A stretch of DNA of 64,000 bases from assembly GCF_037890675.1 (NCBI RefSeq), contig NZ_CP149574.1, positions 4,750,874-4,814,873 of the forward strand, in the 5' to 3' direction. The translations under genes and the position numbers were made by a program. Every line of letters begins with the position of its first letter. Position 1 is the first letter of the stretch. Below, piece after piece: positions 54,588 through 63,791 of this stretch. The DNA is from Methylovirgula sp. 4M-Z18 (GTDB taxonomy: Bacteria > Pseudomonadota > Alphaproteobacteria > Rhizobiales > Beijerinckiaceae). Below the pieces are notes generated by a model. It had not been told where the DNA came from. It saw only the letters and a list, made by a program, of their open reading frames with translations, and ran no database searches.

Positions 54588-54602
54588 GAACAAATAATGA
54601 AC
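54588..54602. promoter_or_regulatory. LexA box of the imuA-imuB-dnaE2 operon
   Basis: GAAC-AAATAAT-GAAC is an exact alphaproteobacterial LexA site (reverse complement GTTC-N7-GTTC), 17 nt before the imuA ATG. These operons are SOS-induced in this class, so the site is very probably functional. Confidence 0.9.
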
Positions 54603-54619
54603 AATCGACGAGGTCACCC

Positions 54620-55468
54620 ATGTCCGCTACGCCGACACGGGAACGGATTTTTGCGCTTCGGCAGGAGATCGAAGCCCTTGAAACCGGGTCCATTCACGGC
54701 TTCTCGGCCGCGCGCCGCCATCTGCAAGGCCAGGTCGGGTTTGCGGCGGCGGAACGGCTGACCCTGGGCCATGCCCAGGCGGACGATCTGCTCGGCGGCC
54801 TCACCGTCGCGGCCATTCACGACGTGCTGCCGGCGGGCGCACCCGATATGGCGGCGGCCTCCGGCTTTGCGCTCGGGCTGATCGCCCGTTTGCGCAGCCA
54901 GGCCCATGCCGCGCGCAAGCCCTGGGCCTGGCTGCGGCAGGACCTTGCCGGGCTGGAGGTGGGTGAGCCTTACGGACCTGGCCTTGCCGCGCTTGGCTTG
55001 TCGCCCAATTGGCTCGTCGCCATCAGCGCGGCGGATGGCCCGATGCTGCTGCGAGTGGCGGAGGAGACTTTGCGCGCCCATGCCTTTTGCGGCGTGTTGA
55101 TGGAGCCCTGGGGCAACCCGAAAGCACTGGATCTGACCGCCAGCCGCCGCCTGGCTCTCGCCGCGCTGGAGAGCGGCTGCATGGGCGTGCTGTTGCGCTC
55201 AGGCGGCCAGGAAATCCCCGGCTCGGTCGCGACCCGTTGGCTGATCCGCGCCCATCCGAGCCACGGGCATTTCGGCCCCGAACGGCCGACCTTCGATGTG
55301 GAATTAACGCGTAACCGCCGCGGCCGCACCGGCCGATGGGCGATGGAGTGGAGTATCGATGAGCAATCCTTCGCACCAAGGCAAACAGCCCCACCGCTTT
55401 CTGGTGGCGTATTTGCCCACCCTGCCGAGCGACCGCCTGGTGCGGCAGGGATCTTGCGCACCGGATGA
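54620..55468 (+). CDS. imuA: ImuA, SOS mutasome accessory protein
   Basis: A 282-residue ImuA-type protein (SulA/RecA-related, without an intact Walker site). Text such as TVAAIHDVLPAGAPDMAAASGFALGLIARLRS and FCGVLMEPWGNPKALDLTASRRLALAALESGCMGVLLR matches the family. It works with ImuB and DnaE2 in DNA-damage mutagenesis. ATG 54620 follows the LexA box. Its 3' end overlaps imuB by 110 nt in another frame, a long but clear overlap. Confidence 0.9.
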   Translation: MSATPTRERIFALRQEIEALETGSIHGFSAARRHLQGQVGFAAAERLTLGHAQADDLLGGLTVAAIHDVLPAGAPDMAAASGFALGLIARLRSQAHAARKPWAWLRQDLAGLEVGEPYGPGLAALGLSPNWLVAISAADGPMLLRVAEETLRAHAFCGVLMEPWGNPKALDLTASRRLALAALESGCMGVLLRSGGQEIPGSVATRWLIRAHPSHGHFGPERPTFDVELTRNRRGRTGRWAMEWSIDEQSFAPRQTAPPLSGGVFAHPAERPPGAAGILRTG

Positions 55469-56933
55469 AGCGCTGGCGCTGATCGCCAAGGACGGCAATG
55501 CCTGGCGCGTCACCCATCTCAATGCGAGAGCCCGTACGCTCGGCCTTAGGGAAGGCTTGAGCCTCACGGATACGCGCGCGCTTTATCCGCAAACCGCAAC
55601 GCCCAAGCTCACCATCCTGGAAGGCAATCGCGAGGCGGATGCCCATGTGCTCGAGCAACTGGCCGATTGGGCCTTGCGTTACACGCCTTTGGTGGCGACC
55701 CATGGTCCCGACACGCTGATCCTCGATATCAGCGGTTGCGCGCATCTGTTCGCCGGCGAGGATGCCTTAGCTGCCGACATGATCGCACGGCTGCAACATC
55801 TGGGCTTTACCGCGCGCGTCAGTATCGCCTCGACGATCGGCGCGGCCTGGGCGCTGAGCCATGACGGGCCAGGCACGATTCTGCCTGCGGGACAGGAACG
55901 CACGGCGCTCGCCCCTCTGCCGCTGGCCGCGTTGCGCCTGCCGGCGGATCTTCTCGCCGCGCTGGAACGGCTCGGCCTGAAACGTATCGGCGAAGTAATG
56001 AGCGGCCCACGCGCGCCTTTGACCGCGCGGTTCGGCACGATCCTGCTGCAGCAATTGGCTCGCGCGCTCGGCAACGAGGACGAGCCGTTCTCGCCGCGCT
56101 TGTCCGTCGCGCCCTATTGGACGAGCCGCAACTTTCCCGACCCGATCGCCCGCGAGGAAGATGTGCGGCTGTGCACGCTGCAGTTGCTGCAATGCTTGCG
56201 CGACCGGCTGGAGCGCCACGGCGAAGGCGCGTTGCGCCTGCGGCTCAGTCTGTTCCGCGCCGATGGCGTGGTGAAACATGTAGAAGCGGGCATGAGCCGC
56301 GCCATGCGTGACGCGCGCGTCATGCAGGACATTCTGTGCCAGCGCCTGGACGCGCTCGCCGACGAAATCGATCCGGGCTTCGGCTTCGATTGCATCGCCG
56401 TCGCCGTTCTCGAAGCGGCACCGGTGACGGAGGAGGCGCTCGCCTTGAGCGCCGCTTACGATCCGCAAAATGTCATCCGCTTCATCGACCGCTTGGGCGC
56501 GCGGATCGGGCGCGCGCGGATCACGCGGCTCATGCCGGTCGAAAGCCATGTGCCGGAATATGCAATGCGCGTTCTTCCGGCCTATGATTCCATCGGCAAA
56601 ATCGATTGGCCGAAGATGCAGGCGGAACCGGGCAGCCCGCCGCAACGGCCGATCCGGCTCTTTGCCCAACCTGAACCCATTGAAACAATGGCCAGCGTGC
56701 CCGATGGCCCGCCCGTGCGCTTCCGCTGGCGACGCATGATGCACGACATCGCGCTGACGGAAGGGCCGGAACGGCTTGCGAGCGAATGGTGGCGCGATTT
56801 GAACGGAAAGCCTCTCACCCGCGATTATTTCCGCGTCGAGGATCGCGAAGGCCGCCGCTTCTGGCTCTACCGCGACGGGCTCTATGACGAAACGCAGCGG
56901 CCGCGCTGGTTCATTCACGGGCTTTTCGCATGA
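55359..56933 (+). CDS. imuB: ImuB, Y-family polymerase-like protein
   Basis: A 524-residue catalytically inactive Y-family polymerase homologue that bridges DnaE2 and the beta clamp. The palm-like N-terminal region (FLVAYLPTLPSDRLVRQ, LILDISGCAHLFAGEDAL) lacks the full acidic catalytic set of Pol IV. The C-terminal region is family-specific (WWRDLNGKPLTRDYFRVEDREGRRFWLYRDGLYDE is the conserved tail, split around residue 490). ATG 55359 overlaps imuA; dnaE2 starts 4 nt before its end. Confidence 0.93.
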   Translation: MSNPSHQGKQPHRFLVAYLPTLPSDRLVRQGSCAPDEALALIAKDGNAWRVTHLNARARTLGLREGLSLTDTRALYPQTATPKLTILEGNREADAHVLEQLADWALRYTPLVATHGPDTLILDISGCAHLFAGEDALAADMIARLQHLGFTARVSIASTIGAAWALSHDGPGTILPAGQERTALAPLPLAALRLPADLLAALERLGLKRIGEVMSGPRAPLTARFGTILLQQLARALGNEDEPFSPRLSVAPYWTSRNFPDPIAREEDVRLCTLQLLQCLRDRLERHGEGALRLRLSLFRADGVVKHVEAGMSRAMRDARVMQDILCQRLDALADEIDPGFGFDCIAVAVLEAAPVTEEALALSAAYDPQNVIRFIDRLGARIGRARITRLMPVESHVPEYAMRVLPAYDSIGKIDWPKMQAEPGSPPQRPIRLFAQPEPIETMASVPDGPPVRFRWRRMMHDIALTEGPERLASEWWRDLNGKPLTRDYFRVEDREGRRFWLYRDGLYDETQRPRWFIHGLFA

Positions 56934-59900
56934 GCTACGCTGAACTTGCAGTGATGACGAATTACTCATTCCTGCGCGGCGCGTCGAAGCCAGGCGAGCT
57001 TGTCGCGCGCGCGAAGGAATTAGGCTATGCCGGCATTGGCATCGCCGACCGCAATTCGCTCGCCGGCATGGTGCGTGCCCATGTGGCGGCCAAAAACTTA
57101 GGGATCAAGCTCGCGGTTGGCGCGCATCTCGTCTTTGCCGACGACACGCCGGAGATGCTTGCCTATCCCACCGACCGCGCCGCCTATGGCCGCTTGACGC
57201 GCCTTTTGACTACCGGAAACCTGCGCACGGGGAAAAAAGGCATCTGCGAACTTACAAAGGCCGATCTTTTCGACTATAGCGAAGGCCTTCTATTCATCGT
57301 TCTGCCACCAGCACGGCTCGATGCGGCCTTTACCGCGCGGATGCAAGCCTTGATTGAAGCATTGCCGCAGCAGATCTGGCTCGGCGCCACCATGCCGCGC
57401 CTCGGCAGCGACCGCCGGCGGCTGCACAATTTGCGAATGTTTGCGAAACGCTTGCACATCAAGCTCATCGCCATCGGCGACGTGCTCTATCACGCGCCGG
57501 AACGTCGTGTCCTGCAGGATGTTCTCACCTGTATTCGCGAACATGTGACAATCGAGGCGGCAGGCTATCGGCTGGAGACCAATGCCGAGCGGCATCTGAA
57601 ACCGCACGCAGAAATCGCACGCCTCTTTCGTGATGATCCGGCAGCAGTTGAAGAGACGACGCGCTTTTTAGCCAAGCTTGATTTCAACCTTGATGAATTG
57701 GGCTACGAATATCCGCATGAGCCTTATGAAGGCTATTCTAGCCCTGGTGAGGCTCTGGCCGACCTTGCTGATAAAGGCGCGCGGAATCGATACGGCGGAA
57801 TTATTCCTGAACACATCAAAAAAGCGCTCGCATATGAATTGGAGATCATCTCACGGCTAAAGTACGAACCTTATTTTCTCACCGTTTACGACATCGTGAA
57901 ATTCGCGCGCAGCGAAGATATTCTCTGCCAAGGACGAGGATCGGCCGCCAATTCCGCCGTCTGCTATTGCTTGGGCATCACCGAAATTTCGCCCGAACGT
58001 GTGAATGGCCTATTGTTCGAACGTTTCGTTTCAGAAAATCGCAATGAGCCACCAGATATTGACGTCGATTTCGAACACGAAAAGCGAGAAAAGGTCATTC
58101 AATACATTTATAAGCGCTATGGTCGCAAGCGTGCCGGCATAGCCGCGACGGTCATTACCTATCGCTCGCGCAGTGCCATTCGCGATGTTGGAAAAGTGTT
58201 CGGCCTTTCGGAAGATGCAATTGGCGCACTGTCGCATTCGACGTGGGGATCGACCTCGCGCGGCATTTCCGATGACGAAGCGCGACGCGTCGGCCTCGAT
58301 CCAGACGATCCGCGCCTTGCCAAAGCTTTGACGCTTGCAAAAGATCTCACTGGCTTTCCACGCCATCTCTCGCAGCACGTCGGCGGTTTCGTGTTGACAC
58401 GTTACCGTCTTGATGAATCTGTGCCGATCGGCAATGCCGCGATGGACGATCGTACGTTCATCGAATGGGACAAAGACGATCTCGATGCGGTTGGCATGAT
58501 GAAGGTCGATGTACTGGCGCTCGGTATGTTGACCGCCATAAAGAAAATGCTCGATTTGCTGAAGCGGCATTATGGCGTGCATAAAACCTTGGCATCCATC
58601 CCCGAAGGGCACGAACGTGTTTACAACATGATCCAAAGGGCCGATACGCTTGGCGTGTTCCAGATCGAAAGCCGTGCGCAAATGTCGATGTTGCCGCGCC
58701 TGAAGCCGGTGAATTTTTACGATCTCGTCATTGAAGTCGCCATCGTTCGACCCGGCCCGATTCAAGGCAATATGGTGCATCCCTATTTGCAGCGGCGACA
58801 AAATCCAAGTTCTGTCGTCTTTCCTAGCCCTTCTCCCGAAGAAGGACCTGCTAATGAACTGGAAGACGTCTTAGGAAAAACCCTTGGCGTACCGCTGTTT
58901 CAGGAACAGGCAATGCGCATCGCCATCGTCGCGGCAAAATTCACGCCCGCCGAAGCCGATCAATTGCGCCGCGCCATGGCCACGTTCCGGCATGCAGGCA
59001 CGATCCACCAATTCGAAAGCAAGTTGATCGAGGGCATGGTGAAGCGCGGCTATGCGCGCGAGTTTGCCGAACGCTGCTTCCGTCAGATCAAGGGCTTCGG
59101 TGAATACGGCTTTCCCGAAAGCCATGCGGCAAGTTTCGCTTTGCTCGTCTATGCCTCCGCCTATCTCAAATGCTATTATCCCGATGTCTTCGCCGCCGGC
59201 CTGCTCAACGCGCAGCCGCTGGGGTTTTATTCGCCGGGGCAGATCGTGCGCGATGCGCGCGAACATGGCATCGAGGTGCGCGCACCCGACATCAATGCGT
59301 CCCATTGGGATGCGACGCTGGAACTCGGTCCGCCGCATCCGCCGCATGAAAAACACGCGAGCATGGTGGGCGATATCAAGACCACCCACGCGCTGCGCCT
59401 CGGCTTCCGCCAGATCAAGGGCTTTTCGCAAGACGATGCGAATTGCATCGCCGACCATCGCGGCGAGGGCTATGATTCCATCCGCGACCTGTGGCTGCGC
59501 ACGCGCTTGCACCCGAGCGTGCTGGAGCGCCTCGCCGACGCGGATGCCTTCACCTCGCTCGGCCTGTCGCGGCGCGATGCGCTCTGGATTGTCCGGGGCC
59601 TCGGCCGCGCCGGCGACAAGGAAGATTTGCCGCTTTTATCCTTCGCGCAACAACAGCCGCTCGAACCCGACATGGCCTTGCCGCCCATGCTGGCCGGCGA
59701 GCACGTGGTGATGGATTATCGGTATTTGCATCTCAGCCTCAAAGCGCATCCGCTCAGCTTCCTGCGCCGCGAGTTGCAGCTTTTACGCATTTCGCCCTGC
59801 GATGATTTGCGTCGCACGGAAGACGACCGACGCGTGAGCGTCGCCGGGCTGGTGACGGTGCGCCAGCGCCCCGGCACGGCGAAAGGCACGATCTTCTTGA

Positions 59901-60253
59901 CCCTCGAGGACGAAACCGGCATCGCCAACATCATCGTCTGGCCGAAAACCTTCGAGATCTTCCGCGCCATCGTGCTCGGCGCGCGCTTCATCCGCGCGAC
60001 CGGCCGCCTACAAAGCGAAAGCGGCGTCACGCACATCGTCGCCGACACGCTAGAGGACATGACCGCGCGCCTGAGCGCCCTGCAGGCCGGCAAAAACGAT
60101 CTGCAGGACCTCGCCCATGCCGACGAGATCAAGCGCGGCACGGGCGACGACCCACGCCAGAAGAACCGCCCGCCGATCGAGCCCGACATCGCCATCGACC
60201 TCGACGTCCCCGCCCGCGCAACCCGCCACGTGCCGGCGCGGATGGCGGGGTGA
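56930..60253 (+). CDS. dnaE2: Error-prone DNA polymerase DnaE2
   Basis: A 1107-residue alpha subunit-like polymerase of the SOS mutasome. The PHP domain opens the protein (SYAELAVMTNYSFLRGASKP); the catalytic Asp set is in NEPPDIDVDFEHEKRE; the HhH and OB domains lie at the C-terminus (VSVAGLVTVRQRPGTAKGTIFLTLEDETG). It performs translesion synthesis with ImuA and ImuB. The middle (about 57.2-58.9 kb) is AT-richer than the ends: 26 of 60 G/C in 57661-57720 but 41 of 60 in 59461-59520. No frame breaks. Confidence 0.97.
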   Translation: MSYAELAVMTNYSFLRGASKPGELVARAKELGYAGIGIADRNSLAGMVRAHVAAKNLGIKLAVGAHLVFADDTPEMLAYPTDRAAYGRLTRLLTTGNLRTGKKGICELTKADLFDYSEGLLFIVLPPARLDAAFTARMQALIEALPQQIWLGATMPRLGSDRRRLHNLRMFAKRLHIKLIAIGDVLYHAPERRVLQDVLTCIREHVTIEAAGYRLETNAERHLKPHAEIARLFRDDPAAVEETTRFLAKLDFNLDELGYEYPHEPYEGYSSPGEALADLADKGARNRYGGIIPEHIKKALAYELEIISRLKYEPYFLTVYDIVKFARSEDILCQGRGSAANSAVCYCLGITEISPERVNGLLFERFVSENRNEPPDIDVDFEHEKREKVIQYIYKRYGRKRAGIAATVITYRSRSAIRDVGKVFGLSEDAIGALSHSTWGSTSRGISDDEARRVGLDPDDPRLAKALTLAKDLTGFPRHLSQHVGGFVLTRYRLDESVPIGNAAMDDRTFIEWDKDDLDAVGMMKVDVLALGMLTAIKKMLDLLKRHYGVHKTLASIPEGHERVYNMIQRADTLGVFQIESRAQMSMLPRLKPVNFYDLVIEVAIVRPGPIQGNMVHPYLQRRQNPSSVVFPSPSPEEGPANELEDVLGKTLGVPLFQEQAMRIAIVAAKFTPAEADQLRRAMATFRHAGTIHQFESKLIEGMVKRGYAREFAERCFRQIKGFGEYGFPESHAASFALLVYASAYLKCYYPDVFAAGLLNAQPLGFYSPGQIVRDAREHGIEVRAPDINASHWDATLELGPPHPPHEKHASMVGDIKTTHALRLGFRQIKGFSQDDANCIADHRGEGYDSIRDLWLRTRLHPSVLERLADADAFTSLGLSRRDALWIVRGLGRAGDKEDLPLLSFAQQQPLEPDMALPPMLAGEHVVMDYRYLHLSLKAHPLSFLRRELQLLRISPCDDLRRTEDDRRVSVAGLVTVRQRPGTAKGTIFLTLEDETGIANIIVWPKTFEIFRAIVLGARFIRATGRLQSESGVTHIVADTLEDMTARLSALQAGKNDLQDLAHADEIKRGTGDDPRQKNRPPIEPDIAIDLDVPARATRHVPARMAG

Positions 60254-60367
60254 CAATAACCTCATGATTCTTCCCCGCCGGCGGCCAGCGGCAACAGATC
60301 GACAAGGCGCTGGTCTCGCCGTCACAGTCCGCTCCAGGTCAAGACTCCGGGCCATCACGGATGCGCC

Positions 60368-60382
60368 TGTCAAAAATTGACA
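60368..60382. promoter_or_regulatory. Palindrome upstream of the ADP-ribosylglycohydrolase operon
   Basis: TGTCAA-AAA-TTGACA is a perfect 6-3-6 palindrome in the 290-nt gap after dnaE2. A TTGACA hexamer also occurs at 60470-60475, nearer the gene. It may be an operator for the operon; no regulator gene is in view. Little else is visible in this gap. Confidence 0.4.
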
Positions 60383-60543
60383 CTTCCAGCTTGGTGCGCC
60401 TCGTTCGATGTGCTCAATATGCGCCAATGCCGGCCGCCACAAAAATCAATAGGGCCGAGGGAACTCCCCTTGACAGGCGGTGAATTGCGCAAGAAGATCG
60501 TATGTACGCAAACAATAATTCAGGCGCTTCTCGAAAGGCGAAG

Positions 60544-61593
60544 ATGGCCATATCCGCTCGAAGCCGAGCGCGCGGAACGCTTCAGGGATTAGCTATCGGC
60601 GATGCCCTGGGGATGCCGACGCAATATATGCCGCGAACCCTGGTGGCGGAGCGCTACGGCATTCTCGAGACCTTCGAACCCGCGCCCGACGACAACCCAA
60701 TCAGTCGCGGCATGCCGGCCGGCCGGGTCACCGACGATACGGATCAAGCGGTGATCCTAGGCGAGCTTCTGGTCGAAGGAAAAGGATACGTCGATCCGCG
60801 CCGTTTCGCCGACGAACTCCTGGCGTGGGAGACCCGCATGATCGCTGCGGGTTCGGCCGATCTGCTCGGACCGTCCACCCGCAAAGCGCTGACCATGATC
60901 GGACAGGGGATGCCGACCGACGAGACCGGCCGGACCGGCGCCACCAATGGCGCGGCGATGCGGGTCGCACCGGTGGGCATTGTCTTTCCGCCGCACCCGA
61001 TCGAGTCGCTGGTCGACGCCGTATTCCAGTCTGGCCATGTCACACACAACACGACGATCGGCATGGCGGGCGCATCGGCAGTCGCCGCCGCGGTCAGCGC
61101 CGCCATCGATGGAGCGACCGTCGGGGAGGCGCTGGAGGCGGCGATCGAGGGGGCAAGGCACGGCGCCAAGCGTGGTTTCTATTTCGCCGGCGGCGACGTT
61201 GCCGCCCGGATTCGCTGGGCGATTGATCTGGTGCGCGGCAAGGCCGAGGCCGAGGCGCTCGATCTCATCTACGACATCGTTGGAACCGGTGTGGCAACCC
61301 AAGAAGCGGTGCCGGCGGCGATGGCGATCATCTCGCTCGCGCCAAAGGAGCCCTGGCGCATTTGCCGCCTGGCGGCGAGTCTGGGGGGCGACTGCGATAC
61401 GGTCGGCGCCATCGCCGGGGCGATCGCTGGCGCCTGTCATGGTGTCGAAGGCTTTCCTGCGCACGTGATCTCGGCTTTGACTGCCGCCAATCCGGGGCTT
61501 GATCTCGTCGGGCTGGCCGACCGCTTGCTTGATCTGCGCGGTGGGGCCACGAGCCTTGCTCCCGCCGCCCATGCGGGAGCATCCCGGGAATGA
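60544..61593 (+). CDS. ADP-ribosylglycohydrolase family protein
   Basis: A 349-residue DraG/ARH-fold hydrolase that splits an N- or O-glycosidic bond to a ribosyl group. The two-metal site is visible: GLAIGDALGMPTQ, GRVTDDTDQAVIL (Asp-Asp-x-Asp) and LGGDCDTVGAIAGAI. DraG reverses ADP-ribosylation of nitrogenase reductase, but the co-transcribed PfkB kinase and ABC importer point to a catabolic small-molecule substrate. ATG 60544 follows AAAGG; an in-frame ATG at 60502 is an alternative. Its stop overlaps the kinase start in an ATGA. Confidence 0.9.
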   Translation: MAISARSRARGTLQGLAIGDALGMPTQYMPRTLVAERYGILETFEPAPDDNPISRGMPAGRVTDDTDQAVILGELLVEGKGYVDPRRFADELLAWETRMIAAGSADLLGPSTRKALTMIGQGMPTDETGRTGATNGAAMRVAPVGIVFPPHPIESLVDAVFQSGHVTHNTTIGMAGASAVAAAVSAAIDGATVGEALEAAIEGARHGAKRGFYFAGGDVAARIRWAIDLVRGKAEAEALDLIYDIVGTGVATQEAVPAAMAIISLAPKEPWRICRLAASLGGDCDTVGAIAGAIAGACHGVEGFPAHVISALTAANPGLDLVGLADRLLDLRGGATSLAPAAHAGASRE

Positions 61594-62534
61594 ACGCGAA
61601 ACCTCTCCCGACCCGGCTGCTATCGGTGGGAAGCATCCTCGCCGATATTCGCATCGACGTGCCGGGCTTGCCGCCGCGCGGCGGTGATGTGTTGGGCTCG
61701 CAATCGACAATGAGCGCCGGAGGCGGCTTCAACATCCTTGCCGCGGCGGCACGTAACGGGCTCAGGACGGCTTTCGCCGGTCAGCACGGCAACGGCCCTT
61801 ATGGCGCGCGTATCCGCTCCGAATTGCAGTCGGAAGGCATAGACATCCTGATGCCGCCCAGCGAAGCCGGAGACAGCGGCTTTTGCGTCGTGCTGGTCGA
61901 GCCGGACGGCGAACGCACTTTCGTCACCAGCCCTGGTGTCGAAGCCCGCCCGGGCACGATTCCGCTCGCCGACTTGAAGCTTGGTTCGGCGGATGCGCTG
62001 TTCGCGTCGGGTTATGATCTTTGTTATCCCGAACTTGGCCCTGCCATCGCCGGCTGGCTTCCCACTCTGCCGGCGAGTGTGACGGTTATGATTGATCCTG
62101 GCCCGCTGGTCGCCGATATTCCGTCGCATGTGATGGCTGCGGCACTGGCGCGGGCCGATATCGTCAGCTTGAACCGGCGCGAGGCAGCGCTGTTCTCCGG
62201 CGCCGACGATATTGCGGCGGCGGCCAAGCGAATCCGGGATCGTTTGTCGGACGGCGCGCTCGTGATCTTGCGGGATGGGGCGGCGGGATGTCTGTTGCTC
62301 GGCGCGGATATTGCAGAGCCTGGCCTCCAGGTGTCGGCGCCTGCCGTGCATATGGTTGACGCGACTGGGGCGGGGGATGCGCACACCGGCGTGTTCCTGG
62401 CTTCGCTCGCGGCGGGGTTCCCGGTTGCGGAGGCGGCACGGCGTGCCAACGCCGCTGCAGCCATCGCCGTCACACGAAAGGGGCCGGCAACCGCGCCCTG
62501 CGCTGAGGAGCTGAGCGCCTTTCTCGTCACGTGA
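61590..62534 (+). CDS. PfkB-family sugar/nucleoside kinase
   Basis: A 314-residue ribokinase-fold enzyme. The N-terminal Gly-Gly motif is SAGGGFNILAAAARNG and the C-terminal signature VDATGAGDAHTGVFLASLAAG carries the catalytic Asp. The sugar phosphorylated is unknown. It overlaps the glycohydrolase by four bases, so a released pentose or similar sugar is the likely substrate. Confidence 0.92.
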   Translation: MNAKPLPTRLLSVGSILADIRIDVPGLPPRGGDVLGSQSTMSAGGGFNILAAAARNGLRTAFAGQHGNGPYGARIRSELQSEGIDILMPPSEAGDSGFCVVLVEPDGERTFVTSPGVEARPGTIPLADLKLGSADALFASGYDLCYPELGPAIAGWLPTLPASVTVMIDPGPLVADIPSHVMAAALARADIVSLNRREAALFSGADDIAAAAKRIRDRLSDGALVILRDGAAGCLLLGADIAEPGLQVSAPAVHMVDATGAGDAHTGVFLASLAAGFPVAEAARRANAAAAIAVTRKGPATAPCAEELSAFLVT

Positions 62535-62642
62535 AAGCATCACAAGAAGATAGGGTGGGCGCCTTCCGAAAAGCGCAAGCACCCTGCCAATAACAAGAAA
62601 ATCGAGATAACAATGTCACGATCAACGAAGGGAACTGGAAAC

Positions 62643-63710
62643 ATGGTACATACGATCACGCGTCGCCATTTCACAGCCGCTCTGGGAACCGCCGCCGTCG
62701 CGGGCTCGTGGGCGCGTCCCGGCCTTGCTCAGGCCAAGGAAATCACCGTGCTCAATTGGAAAGGGTACGGCACGGACGAACCCTTCACGCTCAAGGGGTT
62801 CGCTGATCTGACCGGCATCACGATCAAGCACGATTACTTCAACTCCGAGCCGGAGATGCTGACGAAGCTGCGCACCAATCCCGGTGCCTACGACGTGGTG
62901 CTGATCAACAGCGCGCGCACGCAGCAAGCCGAGGCGGAAGGCCTGATCGATCCGATCGATTTTGCGACCGTCCCCAATTCCAAGGACCTTGCCCCCGCGC
63001 TCAAGGAGCACGCCAATCTCAAGGCAGATGGCAAGATCTATGGCCTCTCATGGCTGTGGGGTATGAATTCGCTTGCCGTGCGCAAGGGCATCAGCGCCGA
63101 TAGCTGGTCGATTTTCACCGATCCGAAATATGCCGGCAAGCTGGCTTTGTTCGACGATGCCGTGACCTCCGTCGGCATCGGCGCCTTGCTGACCGGGCAG
63201 GATGCCAATAACCCCAAGGATCTTGCCAAAGTCACTGCAGCCCTGAAGGCGATGAAGCCGAACCTCAAATTGATGTGGTCGAGCGAGGACGAGTGGAACA
63301 AGGCCTTTGCGGCCAATTCCTTCGATATTTCCGTCTACTGGTCGGGTGCCGCCGTGCGCTCCATTCGCCAGCACAACTTGCCGGTGGAGTTCATCGTGCC
63401 GAAAGAAGGCGCGATCGGATGGCTCGACAGCCTAGCCGTTCCGACCACCAGCAAGAACAAGGCCGAGGCGCTCAAGTTCCTCAATTACATGATCGACCCG
63501 ACCTTCTACTTCACCTGGGCCAAGGAAGCCGGTGCTCCGGCATCGGCGAACGAGGCCGCAATGGCGAAGCTGCCCGCCGACGATCTCAACCGGCAAATCC
63601 ACAAGGCGGATTACCTGTCGAAGCTCACCTTCATGGCGGCCCTGCCCGATGATCGGCGTCAGGCCTTCAACGATTTGTGGGAAGAGGTGAAGGCCTTCTA
63701 CGCAAAATAA
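62643..63710 (+). CDS. ABC substrate-binding protein, PotD/spermidine-like
   Basis: A 355-residue periplasmic binding protein with a twin-arginine-like signal (TITRRHFTAALGTAAVAGSWARPGLAQA). The mature part is of the extracellular solute-binding family 8/PotD class (ITVLNWKGYGTDEPFTLKGFADLTGI; WSIFTDPKYAGKLALFDDAVTSVGIGALLTGQD). Members bind polyamines, opines and other cations. ATG 62643 is preferred; ATG 62613 would extend it by ten residues. A 17-bp hairpin follows, then the permease gene. Confidence 0.9.
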   Translation: MVHTITRRHFTAALGTAAVAGSWARPGLAQAKEITVLNWKGYGTDEPFTLKGFADLTGITIKHDYFNSEPEMLTKLRTNPGAYDVVLINSARTQQAEAEGLIDPIDFATVPNSKDLAPALKEHANLKADGKIYGLSWLWGMNSLAVRKGISADSWSIFTDPKYAGKLALFDDAVTSVGIGALLTGQDANNPKDLAKVTAALKAMKPNLKLMWSSEDEWNKAFAANSFDISVYWSGAAVRSIRQHNLPVEFIVPKEGAIGWLDSLAVPTTSKNKAEALKFLNYMIDPTFYFTWAKEAGAPASANEAAMAKLPADDLNRQIHKADYLSKLTFMAALPDDRRQAFNDLWEEVKAFYAK

Positions 63711-63736
63711 TCGGCGGGCAAAAAGCAAGCATGGCT

Positions 63737-63775
63737 CCGGCATCATGTCACGCATCTTGCGTGACATGATGCCGG
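63737..63775 (+). other. 17-bp hairpin between binding-protein and permease genes
   Basis: Arms 63737-63753 and 63759-63775 are perfect complements around ATCTT (arm CCGGCATCATGTCACGC). With no T-run it more likely protects the upstream mRNA or weakens read-through, which yields more binding protein than permease, a common design in ABC operons. Confidence 0.7.
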
Positions 63776-63791
63776 CTATGAGGAGGAGCGG

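Noticed and set aside
58828-58845. CCCTTCTCCCGAAGAAGG inside dnaE2 as an in-frame repeat insertion
   Set aside because: The resemblance to the intergenic repeat is short, and a linker of this kind ahead of LGKTLGVPLFQEQ appears compatible with DnaE2 proteins, so it is likely normal coding sequence.
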